Assembly: GCA_965223815.1 (NCBI GenBank)
Contig: OZ245019.1
Coordinates: forward strand, 2,542,001-2,606,000
DNA: 64,000 nt
Direction of reading: 5' to 3'
DNA from: HKST-UBA178 sp965223815
GTDB lineage: Bacteria > Pseudomonadota > Gammaproteobacteria > Chromatiales > Chromatiaceae
A program made the translations under genes and the position numbers. How positions within the stretch are numbered: position 1 is the first letter of the stretch; every line of letters begins with the position of its first letter. This document shows positions 25,636-35,500 of the stretch, in pieces. The notes below the pieces were generated by a model. The model did no database searches. It saw nothing but the letters and a program-made list of their open reading frames with translations, and was not told the origin of the DNA.

Positions 25636-26706
25636 ATGGCTGGAGTATTGGATATTGTAAAACCAGGCGTTGTCAGCGGCAGTGACGTACAGGCCGTATT
25701 CAAACACGCCAAGGAGAACGGCTATGCCCTGCCTGCGGTCAATGTGGTGGGCACCAATTCGGTCAATGCGGTCCTGGAGGCTGCGGCTGCCGTACGCTCC
25801 CCAGTCATCATTCAATTCTCCAATGGCGGGGCTGGCTTCTTTGCCGGTCAGGGCTGTCCTTCGGATCAAGCGATCGTGCTGGGTGCAATCGCTGGGGCAC
25901 AACACGTTCACGCCATGGCCGAAGCTTATGGCGTAGCAGTGATACTCCATACTGACCATGCTGCCAAGAAGCTGCTGCCCTGGGTCGATGGCATGCTGGA
26001 TGCAGGTGAGGCTCACTTCACCAAAACCGGCTCACCGCTCTACAGCTCGCATATGCTCGACCTCTCCGCTGAACCGCTGGAAGATAATATCTCTATCTGT
26101 GAAAAATACCTCGCCCGCATGAGCAAGATCGGTATGACCCTGGAGATAGAACTGGGTGTAACCGGGGGGGAAGAGGACGGTGTCGACAACACCGAGATCG
26201 ACAATGCCTCACTCTATACACAGCCTGAGGATGTCGCACTCGCCTACCAGAGGCTGATGGCAATCAGCGACAAATTCACCGTCGCCGCCTCATTTGGAAA
26301 TGTGCACGGAGTCTACAAGCCGGGCAACGTCAAACTCACGCCCAAAATCCTGGATAATTCTCAAGGCTTTATCCAGGAAAAGTTTGACACCGCCGAGCGC
26401 CCCGTCAATTTCGTATTCCACGGAGGTTCAGGCTCGGCGCGTGAGGAGATACGCGAAGCCATTTCCTACGGCGTGATCAAGATGAATATCGATACTGACA
26501 CCCAGTGGGCCGCCTGGGATGGGGTGAGGCGCTACGAATTGGCTAATCGAGATTATCTGCAAGGTCAAATCGGCAACCCAAGCGGTGAAGATAGCCCCAA
26601 CAAGAAATACTACGATCCTCGGAAGTGGTTGCGTGAGGGCGAGAAATCGATGGTTGAACGTCTCAAGGCTGCGTTTGAAGATCTCAACTGCCTCAATCGC
26701 AATTAA
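25636..26706 (+). CDS. fbaA: Class II fructose-bisphosphate aldolase
   Basis: 356 residues, the E. coli FbaA (class IIA) size. Zinc site: HTDHAAKKLLPW (about residues 108-119), the Glu-containing ELGVTGGEEDGVDN loop, ASFGNVHGVYKPG and FHGGSGSAREEI. It splits fructose 1,6-bisphosphate to glyceraldehyde 3-phosphate and dihydroxyacetone phosphate, or the reverse in gluconeogenesis and the Calvin cycle. ATG 25636 follows AAGGAG by 9 bp. It is monocistronic, with a strong bidirectional hairpin behind it. No other glycolysis or Calvin gene is near. Confidence 0.95.
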   Translation: MAGVLDIVKPGVVSGSDVQAVFKHAKENGYALPAVNVVGTNSVNAVLEAAAAVRSPVIIQFSNGGAGFFAGQGCPSDQAIVLGAIAGAQHVHAMAEAYGVAVILHTDHAAKKLLPWVDGMLDAGEAHFTKTGSPLYSSHMLDLSAEPLEDNISICEKYLARMSKIGMTLEIELGVTGGEEDGVDNTEIDNASLYTQPEDVALAYQRLMAISDKFTVAASFGNVHGVYKPGNVKLTPKILDNSQGFIQEKFDTAERPVNFVFHGGSGSAREEIREAISYGVIKMNIDTDTQWAAWDGVRRYELANRDYLQGQIGNPSGEDSPNKKYYDPRKWLREGEKSMVERLKAAFEDLNCLNRN

Positions 26707-26746
26707 TTAGGTCCAAACCATCGTGTTTCTCATTAAGCCCTGATCT

Positions 26747-26790
26747 AAGCCAACACTGCAGAGAACGGCTCCCCTCTGCGGTGTTGGCTT
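26747..26790. terminator. Bidirectional terminator between aldolase and ppnN
   Basis: AAGCCAACAC-T-GCAGAG (26747-26763) pairs with CTCTGC-G-GTGTTGGCTT (26774-26790), one internal mismatch, 10-base loop. The hairpin separates two converging genes and has A/T at both flanks, so it can end transcription on both strands. Confidence 0.8.
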
Positions 26791-26803
26791 ATCAATCCCC
26801 AAC

Positions 26804-28174
26804 CTATTTGATGATCCGGTAACAGGGGGTATATTCTTTTCCGGGTAATCTCATTCTCCGCTGATCTACGAAAGAAGCCAGCAGTGAATCTAGCTGATTC
26901 ATGATCTCAGCATCACCCCGTATCTCGAAATAGCCGTGGCGTTCAATCGCCCTGATACCCTCGTCCTTCACATTTCCGGCGACAATACCTGAAAAAGCCC
27001 GGCGAAGATTGGCCGCCAGCTGGTGGGGTTCCTGCTCCCGAGTAAGATCCAGGGCCAGCATATGCTCGTGTGTGGGGGTGAAAGGTTGCTGGAAAGTGTG
27101 GTCGATCTTCAGCAGCCAGTTGAAGTAGTAGGCGTCGTCACGCTCCTTTCTGAACTCTCTGACTTGCTGAATACCAGTGTAAACCGCTCTGGCGACCCGC
27201 TCAGGGGAATCGATAATTACTTGGTAGCGCCGCTGAGCCTCGGGGCCAAGAGTGGTGCCAATAAATGCATCTATGCGATTAAAATACTCCGCCGAGCCCG
27301 GCGGCCCGGACAGTACCAGCGGGAAAGGCAGGTTTTGGTTTTCCGGGTGCAGCAGGATTCCCAATAGATAGAGTATTTCCTCGGCAGTCCCAACGCCTCC
27401 GGGGAACACCAAGATAGCGTGCCCAGTCCTGACGAAGGCTTCCAACCGCTTTTCAATATCAGGCAAAATCACCAAGTCGTTGACTATGGGATTCGGCGGC
27501 TCCGCGGCTATGATTCCCGGCTCGGTGATACCCAAGTACTGCCCCCTTCCGATGCGTTGCTTCGCATGCCCAATCGCTGCCCCCTTCATAGGTCCCTTCA
27601 TCGCGCCTGGGCCACAACCGGTGCAAATGTCCAAGCCCCGCAATCCCAACTGATACCCCACCTCCTTAGTGTATTCGTACTCCTCCCGGCCTATGGAATG
27701 TCCGCCCCAACATACCACCAGTCTCGGATTGAGCAGAGGGCGCAGAATCCTGGCATTTCGTAGAATGTGGAAGACGGCGTTGGTGATACCTTCCGAACTC
27801 TCCAATTCGAAATTGGATGCGCAGTTGACCTCATCACCCACGTAAAGAATGTCCCGCAGGACCGCGAACAGGTGCTCTTTGATACCCTTGATCATAACGC
27901 CGTCAACAAAGGCGCTGGCTGGTGCGTCACGCACCTCCAATTTGATTCCTCGCTCTTCCTGGATCAATTGAATCCCGAAGTTGGGATATCCCTCCAGCAA
28001 CTCCTTGGCATCATCCATCTGGCTATCACTATTGAGTACCGCCAGTGAGCAGCTTCGAAACAGTTTGTAAAGTCCGCCCTGGCTGGTGTCCAGTAGCTTG
28101 TTGACCTCCAATCTGGAGAGCACGTCCAGATGCCCTTCGGGAGCGATCACAGCATTGACTGTATTCTGTTCCAT
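26804..28174 (-). CDS. ppnN: Nucleotide 5'-monophosphate nucleosidase (LOG family)
   Basis: 456 residues, length close to E. coli PpnN/YgdH (454). The central LOG (Rossmann) domain has GLDICTGCGPGAMKGPMKGA and the hallmark FPGGVGTAEEILYLLGI (about 244-260), flanked by the N-terminal DUF4478 and C-terminal DUF3412 regions. PpnN cleaves purine and pyrimidine nucleoside monophosphates to base and ribose 5-phosphate, and in E. coli is stimulated by (p)ppGpp. ATG 28174 gives the expected N-terminus. It follows a small orphan gene on the same strand by 106 bp. Confidence 0.93.
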   Translation of the reverse strand: MEQNTVNAVIAPEGHLDVLSRLEVNKLLDTSQGGLYKLFRSCSLAVLNSDSQMDDAKELLEGYPNFGIQLIQEERGIKLEVRDAPASAFVDGVMIKGIKEHLFAVLRDILYVGDEVNCASNFELESSEGITNAVFHILRNARILRPLLNPRLVVCWGGHSIGREEYEYTKEVGYQLGLRGLDICTGCGPGAMKGPMKGAAIGHAKQRIGRGQYLGITEPGIIAAEPPNPIVNDLVILPDIEKRLEAFVRTGHAILVFPGGVGTAEEILYLLGILLHPENQNLPFPLVLSGPPGSAEYFNRIDAFIGTTLGPEAQRRYQVIIDSPERVARAVYTGIQQVREFRKERDDAYYFNWLLKIDHTFQQPFTPTHEHMLALDLTREQEPHQLAANLRRAFSGIVAGNVKDEGIRAIERHGYFEIRGDAEIMNQLDSLLASFVDQRRMRLPGKEYTPCYRIIK

Positions 28175-28280
28175 AGATGCTCGTTATCCGGATAAACAAT
28201 GCAAGGCGTGCAAACTAACCGATTCCGGTAGCGAAAAAAAGCATCAATTGATTACGGCGGGTCGGGTACCGTCCTGCTGG

Positions 28281-28508
28281 CTAAAACAGGGGCTGGGAGA
28301 ATGATCTTACATGGTAGGATACAACTATCTTCCCCTCCTTGGTGAGTTTCGCGGCAAGGGGATACTCCGAGCCGTCGAGAATGAGTTGTATCAGCCTGCG
28401 GATACCCTCTTCCGGCCTATCTTCGGATTTCTCCTTCTCTAAATTTTTTAGGTAATGATCGTAGAGGGACTCGTCTACCAGTATTTCTATTTTTACTTCG
28501 TTCACCAT
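28281..28508 (-). CDS. Hypothetical 75-residue protein
   Basis: 75 residues with no family I recognise. The first part (VNEVKIEILVDESLYDHYLKN) looks like a beta strand followed by a helix; the middle is highly charged (EKEKSEDRPEEGIRRL), and the C-terminal half could form two more strands (PLAAKLTKEGKIVVSYHV). It could be a small binding protein with a ribbon-helix-helix-like or ferredoxin-like fold; I cannot say more. GGGAGC precedes the ATG. It lies on the same strand as ppnN and shows no compositional oddity, so it is probably a real gene. The MITE-like element starts 106 bp upstream of it. Confidence 0.55.
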   Translation of the reverse strand: MVNEVKIEILVDESLYDHYLKNLEKEKSEDRPEEGIRRLIQLILDGSEYPLAAKLTKEGKIVVSYHVRSFSQPLF

Positions 28509-28613
28509 TGGATTTCATGCTCCCACGTTGATATGAAGGTCTCTTCCGATGGCCAGGAGTAATCGGGTTGTAACCGAATCGCCCGGCTGATTAAGTTGGG
28601 TCTTTCCGACTAG

Positions 28614-28638
28614 GGCCTGTTAACACTAATTGGAACAG
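28614..28638 (+). repeat. Left terminal inverted repeat of the MITE
   Basis: 25 bp, exact reverse complement of 28854-28878. Confidence 0.9.
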
Positions 28639-28853
28639 TGTCGCCGGTGGCCATTTTATCCCAGGTCAAGGCGCACCGAGCGCGGTGTAGCATCGCTACA
28701 TAAGCGAGGTGCAACGCGGAACTGGGGAAAAATGGCCCCGTCCCTCCGGGCTGCGCCCCAAAAAGGGCCACTCGGCGTTGCTCGTCATTCATTTGGAACC
28801 ACCAAACCTCACTCCTCGCGCCTTGATTGGCCCTTTCTGGGGCAGCAACGACG

Positions 28854-28878
28854 CTGTTCCAATTAGTGTTAACAGGCC
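28854..28878 (-). repeat. Right terminal inverted repeat of the MITE
   Basis: 25 bp, exact reverse complement of 28614-28638. The next bases CTAG contain the stop codon of the minus-strand dehydrogenase gene. Confidence 0.9.
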
Positions 28879-31194
28879 CTAGTTGCGCAAAGGCTTTCCT
28901 GTTTGCAGCATATGTTCCAAGCGCGCCAAAGTATCGGGATGCTTGATCAACTCCATAAAGGCAGTCCGCTCCAAATGTAGCAAATCGGACTCTGTGACAA
29001 AGTCCGCGATATCCGCCGTTCCTCCGCTCAACACTCCCGCCAAAGCCATCGCCACAACCTGATCATGGGGCGTTGCCCGGCCGCTATGTCGAAAGCTGTC
29101 AACTGCCAGTCCCAAGGCCAGGCGGGCACTGGGGCCTGGAAGATGAACTTCTACCGGCTTGGGCGGGGAGTAATTGGCACTCATACGCAGTGCTCTGGCC
29201 TTGGCATCCCAGAGCAGCATATCGCGATTCATAGTGATCCCATCTTCCGGCCTCAGCAGCATTCGCGCCTGGGCCTCGGCGGCGGATTTCGCCACTGCTG
29301 CGGTGCTGATCATCTCGAAGCATTGAGAGATGGCGGGCATTGGACCACCGGGCCTTCTGCTGTTGGCGAGCCAGCGCATCAGCAACTCCTTGCAGCCGCC
29401 CCAGGCCGGAATCAGCCCCACACCTGCCTCCACCAATCCCATGTAGGTCTCCGCGTGGGCTTGCAGAGCGTCACAATGAAGGAGTGTTTCGCAGCCGCCG
29501 CCCAGGGAGAGACCCATAGGCGCGCCCACAACCGGAAAGGGAGCATACTTCATTGCGGAAAAAACCCGTTGCCCCTCGATAAGCAGCCCTTCGATCTCTG
29601 ACCATCGGCGCTGCTTGGCGGCGCCAAGGAGCAGTCCGAGATTAGCGCCGGCGGAATAGTTTCCAGCTTCGTTGTAGAGCACCAACGCTCTGTATTCCCG
29701 GGGAACCAGGGCAACAACGGCGGTTTCAATCATTGCCAGGATATCCGGGTCCAGCGTGTTCATTTTACTGTGGAATTCCAGACAGACCACATCCTCCCCT
29801 AGGTCCCAGAGACTCGCTGAGGAATTTCGTTTCAGTGGCTTGCGATCCCGCTTGACATCTTCCAGTAGCAGCACTCCTTCGGGTCGCCGTAGACGCCGAT
29901 ACCCCCTATCCCTGTCTAGATACCCCAATCCAGGTTTTAACCCTGTGTAGAATCCCTTTTCGGCGGCGGTTTTCAGCAAAGCAGGAACTGCTGTTCCCTC
30001 GCGTTCAAGGCGGTCCACCAGAAAACCGCAACCCAACTGATCGGCCAACTCGAACGGGCCGTATTTCCAGCCGTAGCCCCATTTCATAGCCTGATCCACT
30101 GACAGAACATCGTCCGCGATCTCGGGAATTAGGCCAGCGGCGTAACAGATGAGCTGGGAAAATACTCTCCAAGCATAGGTGGCACCAATATCGCCATGCT
30201 CCATCAGCGCGACAACGCCCCCCTCCCTGGCCGCTTGCAGACTCCCTAATTTCGCCTTGCGCAGCGGTCTGTACTCTCCGCTGCTCAAATCAATGGCTTC
30301 CCTGCCAGCCTGCTCTCCGCGCCTGTAAAACCCCCTCTCCGCTTTGCATCCGTTATATCCCTGTTCAATCATGCTCTCGATCAACGGCGGAATTTCCATC
30401 TTCTCAAGCAGCGGATCCCCAACCGGCAAGGCACTCGCCATACTCGTCATGAGATAGGGGAAAAGTTCAAGGCCCACCAAATCAGCCAAACCAAACACAC
30501 CGGTCTTGGGTATCCCCATCGGCCGCCCGAACACGGCATCGGCCTGCTCCACGGTCAGTCCCCCTGATATCGCCTCCTGAATCGCCGTCTGCATCCAATA
30601 GATACCGATACGATTGGCGATAAAACCCGGAGTGTCCCTGCACTCCACTACGCCCTTCCCAAGGGCACGTTCGGCGAATTCCCTGATCCCTGATACCGCT
30701 TTCTGATTGGTATGTTCTCCGGCAACCAATTCCAGAAGCCTCATGTAGCGAGGTGGGTTGAAAAAGTGCGTGATCAGAAATCGTCGGGAAAATGCGGAAG
30801 GCATATCCGCCACCAATGCAGCAAGTGGGATGCTTGAGGTGTTGGAAGAGAGCACTGCGTCGGGTCTCAGATAAGGCAGAATCCGCCCATAGAGCTCACG
30901 CTTGCGATCCAGATGCTCGACCACCGCTTCGACGATCCAATCGCAGTCACTCAGGCGATCCAGATGGTCCTCGATGTTGCCCGTGGAGATCAGCCGAGCG
31001 TTGCGCTTGTGCATAAAGGCGGCCGGTTCGCTCTTCAACAGTCGCTCCACTGCGCCGTCGGCAACAGCATTCCGTTGCTCGCCCTCCGCGGCGATATCCA
31101 GCAAAACCACCGGAAGCCCCGCATTGGTCAAATGTGCAGCAATTCCGGCCCCCATCACGCCGGCACCGATAACCGCTGCTTTGCGAATTTCCAT
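28879..31194 (-). CDS. 3-hydroxyacyl-CoA dehydrogenase/enoyl-CoA hydratase (FadN-like)
   Basis: 771 residues. The dehydrogenase part comes first: AAVIGAGVMGAGIAAHL (residues 6-22), HFFNPPRYMRLLELV and DTPGFIANRIG, then a second 3HCDH-type half. The crotonase part is C-terminal, with YNEAGNYSAGANLGLL and GLSLGGGCETLLHCDAL. This order is that of FadN-type proteins and the reverse of E. coli FadB. It performs two beta-oxidation steps. The start chosen, 31194, overlaps the thiolase stop (ATGA), giving translational coupling; the upstream frame adds only non-family residues. Its stop codon TAG is formed by the target duplication of the MITE, so the native 3' end may have been changed slightly by that insertion. 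Confidence 0.92.
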   Translation of the reverse strand: MEIRKAAVIGAGVMGAGIAAHLTNAGLPVVLLDIAAEGEQRNAVADGAVERLLKSEPAAFMHKRNARLISTGNIEDHLDRLSDCDWIVEAVVEHLDRKRELYGRILPYLRPDAVLSSNTSSIPLAALVADMPSAFSRRFLITHFFNPPRYMRLLELVAGEHTNQKAVSGIREFAERALGKGVVECRDTPGFIANRIGIYWMQTAIQEAISGGLTVEQADAVFGRPMGIPKTGVFGLADLVGLELFPYLMTSMASALPVGDPLLEKMEIPPLIESMIEQGYNGCKAERGFYRRGEQAGREAIDLSSGEYRPLRKAKLGSLQAAREGGVVALMEHGDIGATYAWRVFSQLICYAAGLIPEIADDVLSVDQAMKWGYGWKYGPFELADQLGCGFLVDRLEREGTAVPALLKTAAEKGFYTGLKPGLGYLDRDRGYRRLRRPEGVLLLEDVKRDRKPLKRNSSASLWDLGEDVVCLEFHSKMNTLDPDILAMIETAVVALVPREYRALVLYNEAGNYSAGANLGLLLGAAKQRRWSEIEGLLIEGQRVFSAMKYAPFPVVGAPMGLSLGGGCETLLHCDALQAHAETYMGLVEAGVGLIPAWGGCKELLMRWLANSRRPGGPMPAISQCFEMISTAAVAKSAAEAQARMLLRPEDGITMNRDMLLWDAKARALRMSANYSPPKPVEVHLPGPSARLALGLAVDSFRHSGRATPHDQVVAMALAGVLSGGTADIADFVTESDLLHLERTAFMELIKHPDTLARLEHMLQTGKPLRN

Positions 31195-32318
31195 CAGACG
31201 GCCTCTAGCAGGGTCGCAATGCCTTGGCCACCGCCAATACACTGGGTTGCCAATGCCAGAGACTTACCTTCACGCTGGAGCAGCGCAGCGGCCTTGCCAG
31301 TGATACGGGCTCCCGTCGCGCCCAGAGGATGACCCAAAGCGATGGCACCACCGTCTAGATTTAGGATGTTCTCATCTATCTCCAGCTCTCTGATACAGGC
31401 GATCGCCTGCGCGGCGAATGCCTCGTTCAATTCAATAACTCCTAAGTCGGAAATAGCGGCGCCGCCCCGCTCCAGTGCTTTGCGGCTGGCCAGCACCGGT
31501 CCTATCCCCATGATCTCCGGGGCGCAGCCGGAGATGCCGATACTGCGGATAACAGCCATCACCGGCAAACCATTGGTTCTGGCAAAATCTTCACTACAAA
31601 CCAGCACCGCGGACGCCCCATCGGTCAGAGGCGACGAAGTTCCAGCGGTCACACTGCCTGCGGCATCAAACGCCGGTTTCAATTCTGCCAGCTCTTTTAG
31701 AGTGGTCTCTGGGCGTATGCATCCATCTTGTTCCACACCAGCGATGCCGACAATTTCCGGCGATAATCGATCCTTCTGTTGCGCCGCTGCCGATTTTTTG
31801 TGACTAGTGAGCGCGAAGGCTTCCTGTTCCGGACGTTCAATGGCATATTTCTTGGCCAGATTTTCTGCGGTTCTCCCCATCCCCATATAAGCCGCAGGCA
31901 TCGCCTTCGCCAGTGCCGGGTTGGGGAGGGGATTGAATCCCATCATTGGGATTCTGCTCATGGATTCCACCCCCACACACAAGAAGGCGTGCCCCGCATT
32001 CAGTGCGATGGCCCCCGCAGCTTGATGAATCGCTTGCATAGATGAACCACAGAATCGATTTACCGTCACCCCACTTATGCTGGTAGGTAGACCAGAGAGA
32101 AGCACCACCATCCTCGCCAGGTTAAGTCCCTGCTCCCCTTCCGGGAATGCACAACCCAAAATCAGGTCCTCAATCTCGCGGGGGTCGACTGTCGTTCGCT
32201 CCACCAGCGCCCTGACCGCTGCGACGGCCAGGTCATCGGGTCGGATACGGGACAACAGCCCCTTGGATGCTGGTGTAAAAGCTGTGCGCACATACCCTGC
32301 GATAACCGCTCTGTTCAT
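31194..32318 (-). CDS. Acetyl-CoA acyltransferase (thiolase)
   Basis: 374 residues. Catalytic Cys in VNRFCGSSMQAIHQA (about residue 87), GHPLGATGARI with the catalytic His, and the second Cys in ATQCIGGGQGIA near the C-terminus. It cleaves 3-ketoacyl-CoA with CoA to shorten the chain by two carbons. ATG at 32318 follows AGGTGG by a short spacing; the frame is open to 32441 but the earlier residues are not family-like. It is the first gene of a two-gene beta-oxidation operon with the FadN-like gene, coupled by ATGA. It is slightly shorter than E. coli FadA (387). Confidence 0.92.
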   Translation of the reverse strand: MNRAVIAGYVRTAFTPASKGLLSRIRPDDLAVAAVRALVERTTVDPREIEDLILGCAFPEGEQGLNLARMVVLLSGLPTSISGVTVNRFCGSSMQAIHQAAGAIALNAGHAFLCVGVESMSRIPMMGFNPLPNPALAKAMPAAYMGMGRTAENLAKKYAIERPEQEAFALTSHKKSAAAQQKDRLSPEIVGIAGVEQDGCIRPETTLKELAELKPAFDAAGSVTAGTSSPLTDGASAVLVCSEDFARTNGLPVMAVIRSIGISGCAPEIMGIGPVLASRKALERGGAAISDLGVIELNEAFAAQAIACIRELEIDENILNLDGGAIALGHPLGATGARITGKAAALLQREGKSLALATQCIGGGQGIATLLEAV

Positions 32319-32589
32319 AGGTTTCCACCTGTCTCGGGCCCTCATAACGTAAGACCAATATGCCGGGGCATTCGTTCCGATAGATGTGGCGAACGCCGGA
32401 TTACCAGTGTACACGGTGTTCAAAGCCGGAAGGCCCGACACCCCATCTCACCTGAAACCTAGCCAAGGAATGCGGTAACATCAATGGCTCCCGGCATTGC
32501 CTTCGACCCGACGTGCACAGTGGCAACACTGTAATCGGCTGACCTGGGTAATTCCGACTTACAGCGGCGGTATGGGTGGAGCGGAGGGT

Positions 32590-35500
32590 ATGAAAAAAAT
32601 CGTGCACTACGGCGGCGGCCTCGCCTCCTGGTCCATCGCTCATCCAATCGGTGTGGTGATGATCACACTCGCGGTGATGGTGCTCGGGCTATTCGCCTTG
32701 CAACGCCTCAACATTGATCTGCTACCTCATATCATCTACCCGGATATCAGAGTCAGAATTCTGGATCCTGGCGTTCCAGCCACCATTATGGAGGATGAAA
32801 TTACCCGCCAGTTGGAAGAGCAGTTGGCGATCACCGAGGACGCGATCCACGTGGAATCCCAAACAACCGAGGGCCGCAGCGGGGTATCGCTCTCCTTCGA
32901 GTATGGCAAAGATATAGACATCGCCCTGCGGGATGCAAGCACCCGGTTGGATCGCGCCAAACGCTTTCTTCCCGATTCCATCGATCCGCCGATTATCTAC
33001 AAACGAGACCCCTCACAGCGCCCGGTTGCCGAATATGTCGTGAGCTCGGCATTACGGAATCCCGTGGAGCTGAGAAGCTTTGTGGACTACGGTCTCGGAA
33101 AGTGGCTGCTAAATCTCCCCGGGGTTGCTGCAGCGGAGGTGGGTGGAGGATTGGTAAGGGAGATACAGGTCATTGCCGATCAGGAGCGGCTGGCGGGGCT
33201 GCGGTTGGACATCCTGGACTTGGCGGATACCCTGCAACAAGGCAACAGAGAAACCCCGGCGGGTCGATTGATAATGGAGAGCGGCGAAATAAGCGGTCGC
33301 ACGGCGGGTCGTTTTCGGAGCATCGAGGAAATAGTCGATTTGCCCCTGCTTATCGAAGCTGAAGACGGGAAGTCTCGGTTGCTGCATCTGGGCGAGATAG
33401 CACAGGTGATCGACGGCGCCGAAGAGGAGCGATTGCGGATCCGCCTAAACGGCTTGCCGGGGATCAAACTGTCGATCCAGAAACAGCCCCAGGCAAATAC
33501 CGTCAGTGTCGTGGACGCCGTCAACGGCAGACTTGACGAACTCTCTGAGACCGGCCTGATTCCCGACGACATCGAAGTCCATGGAGTGGATGATCAGGCC
33601 CGCTATGTGCGCCGTTCCCTTAATAATGCAATCAGCGCCGCCGCCAGTGGGGCCCTGCTGGCGATGCTGGTCGTCTATCTGTTCCTGGGCAGCCTGCGGA
33701 GAACGCTCATCATCGGTAGTGCGATTCCCATCGCGATCCTGGTAACCTGCATCCTCATGGCCACGGGCGGGCTAACCCTCAATATCATGACCTTGGGGGG
33801 TCTAGCGCTCGGTATCGGCATGTTGGTGGACAGCACGATCGTGATGTTGGAAAACATCTACCGGCACCAGCGCCTGGGCGAAGCACCTCTCGCAGCATCT
33901 GCAACCGCAGCGACAGAAGTCAACAGTGCCATCGTCGCTTCTACCTCCACCAATCTCGCGGCAGTGCTGCCTTTTCTATTTATCAGTGGGCTGGTTGGCC
34001 TACTTTTCAGGGAACTGATCTTCACCATCTCTGCGGCAATTGTGGCCTCGATGCTGGTAGCGCTCACCCTGGTCCCGGCACTCGCCGGCCGGGTATCCGC
34101 CGAGGGGGATGGCCTGCTGCGCCGCGTCGTCAACCGCGTGATGGAGAGCGTGCAAAAATTCTATGCTTGGCTGCTTGGCGGATTGATTCGAATACCCCTG
34201 CTGATCATCTTGCTTTTCGGCGCCGGCCTGTTCATGACCGTGCCACGATTCCTGGATAGCAACCAGATATTCCTGCCGCGAATGGATGAGGGCAGCATTC
34301 AGGTGAGTATTACAGCTGACCGGGGTATCAATGTCGCGGGTATGGACGAGGTGGCCAGCCGGGTGGAAGAGATTCTCGGTGCACAACCGGAAGTGGAAAG
34401 CCTGTTTACTACGGTGGGTGGTCACGTATTTGGACGCTCTCAGCACGAGTCCCCAAACCGGGCCAGTATCAAGGTTCAGTTAAAACCCTTGGCACAGCGT
34501 GGAGGTATCAGCAGTCGGCAGTGGATAAACAGGGTGCAGGAGCAGGTAAAGGCGGCGGAAATGGCCGGTGTCAGAGTCAGACTTTATAGCATCGGAATTC
34601 GCGGCATTCGCTTCAATCGCAGTGACGACGATTTCTCCATGCGAATTCAGGGAAGAGAACTCAAGGTACTCGAGGCATTGGCGGACCAGGCCGTGGAACG
34701 CCTGAAGTCGGTTTCCGGCATTCGGAATCTGGAACACTCAGCAGAAGACAGCAATCAGGAACTCTCTATTCGCGTCGATCGCGAACGAGCGGCCAGCCTG
34801 GGGCTTAGCGTCAGTGACGTCGGCGAGGCCGTGCAACTGGCACTCCAGGGCCGCAGAGTCACTGACTTCATTGCGGGAGATCGTTCCATCGATGTGCTGC
34901 TGCGGCTCGACCCTGATCAACTCTCAGCTCCCTCTGACTTGGAAAACATAGTCCTTTTCAGCAATGGCACCCCCCGTAGCCCCGTCAGGCTCTCGGAGAT
35001 CGCCAGCATCGAGATCCTACCCGTCCCCTCCGCAATACTACGCGATCGTCAGCAGCGATACGTGGAGGTCACTGCGTCCCTCACTGGTGACCTTACCCTG
35101 GGCGAGGTCATGGCCCAGGCGGATCAAGCGCTGGATACACTGGAGCTCCCCAAAGGCTACGGCCTCTACGAGGCTGGTAACCTGGAGACCTTGAAGGCGG
35201 GGCAAAATCTGAGCTATCAGCTGCTGATGCTAGCGCTGTTTCTGGTATTTGTAGTGATGGCCGTTCAATACGAGTCCCTGCGCAATCCGCTGGTAATTAT
35301 CTTCAGCGTCCCGTTTGCCGCGATCGGAGTGGCACTTGGATTGGAGCTTACCGGATTGCCCCTATCCATGCCCGTATGGCTCGGCATGATCATGCTCGCC
35401 GGAATCGTAGTGAACAACGCGATCGTGCTGGTGGAATATATCGAGATCGCGAGGCGCGACGGCCTGCCGGTCAAAAAAGCAGTGATTGAAGCCGCACGAT

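Larger units (their letters stand above)
28609..28883. mobile_element. MITE-like element with CTAG target duplication
   Basis: A 265-bp element (28614-28878) has 25-bp perfect terminal inverted repeats, starting GGCCTGTTAACAC. It is flanked on both sides by CTAG (28610-28613 and 28879-28882). Including the palindromic flank the identity is 30 of 30 bp. The interior is non-coding, GC-rich and holds small hairpins (for example GTAGC-ATC-GCTAC); the two open frames inside carry no known domain. Target CTAG/YTAR and TIRs beginning GGCCTGTT or similar are typical of IS5-family elements, so it is probably a non-autonomous derivative. The downstream gene's stop codon lies in the right CTAG. Confidence 0.85.

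Noticed and set aside
28630..28866. Open frame of 78 codons inside the MITE-like element
   Set aside because: It spans both halves of a non-coding element, with biased composition and no transposase motif.
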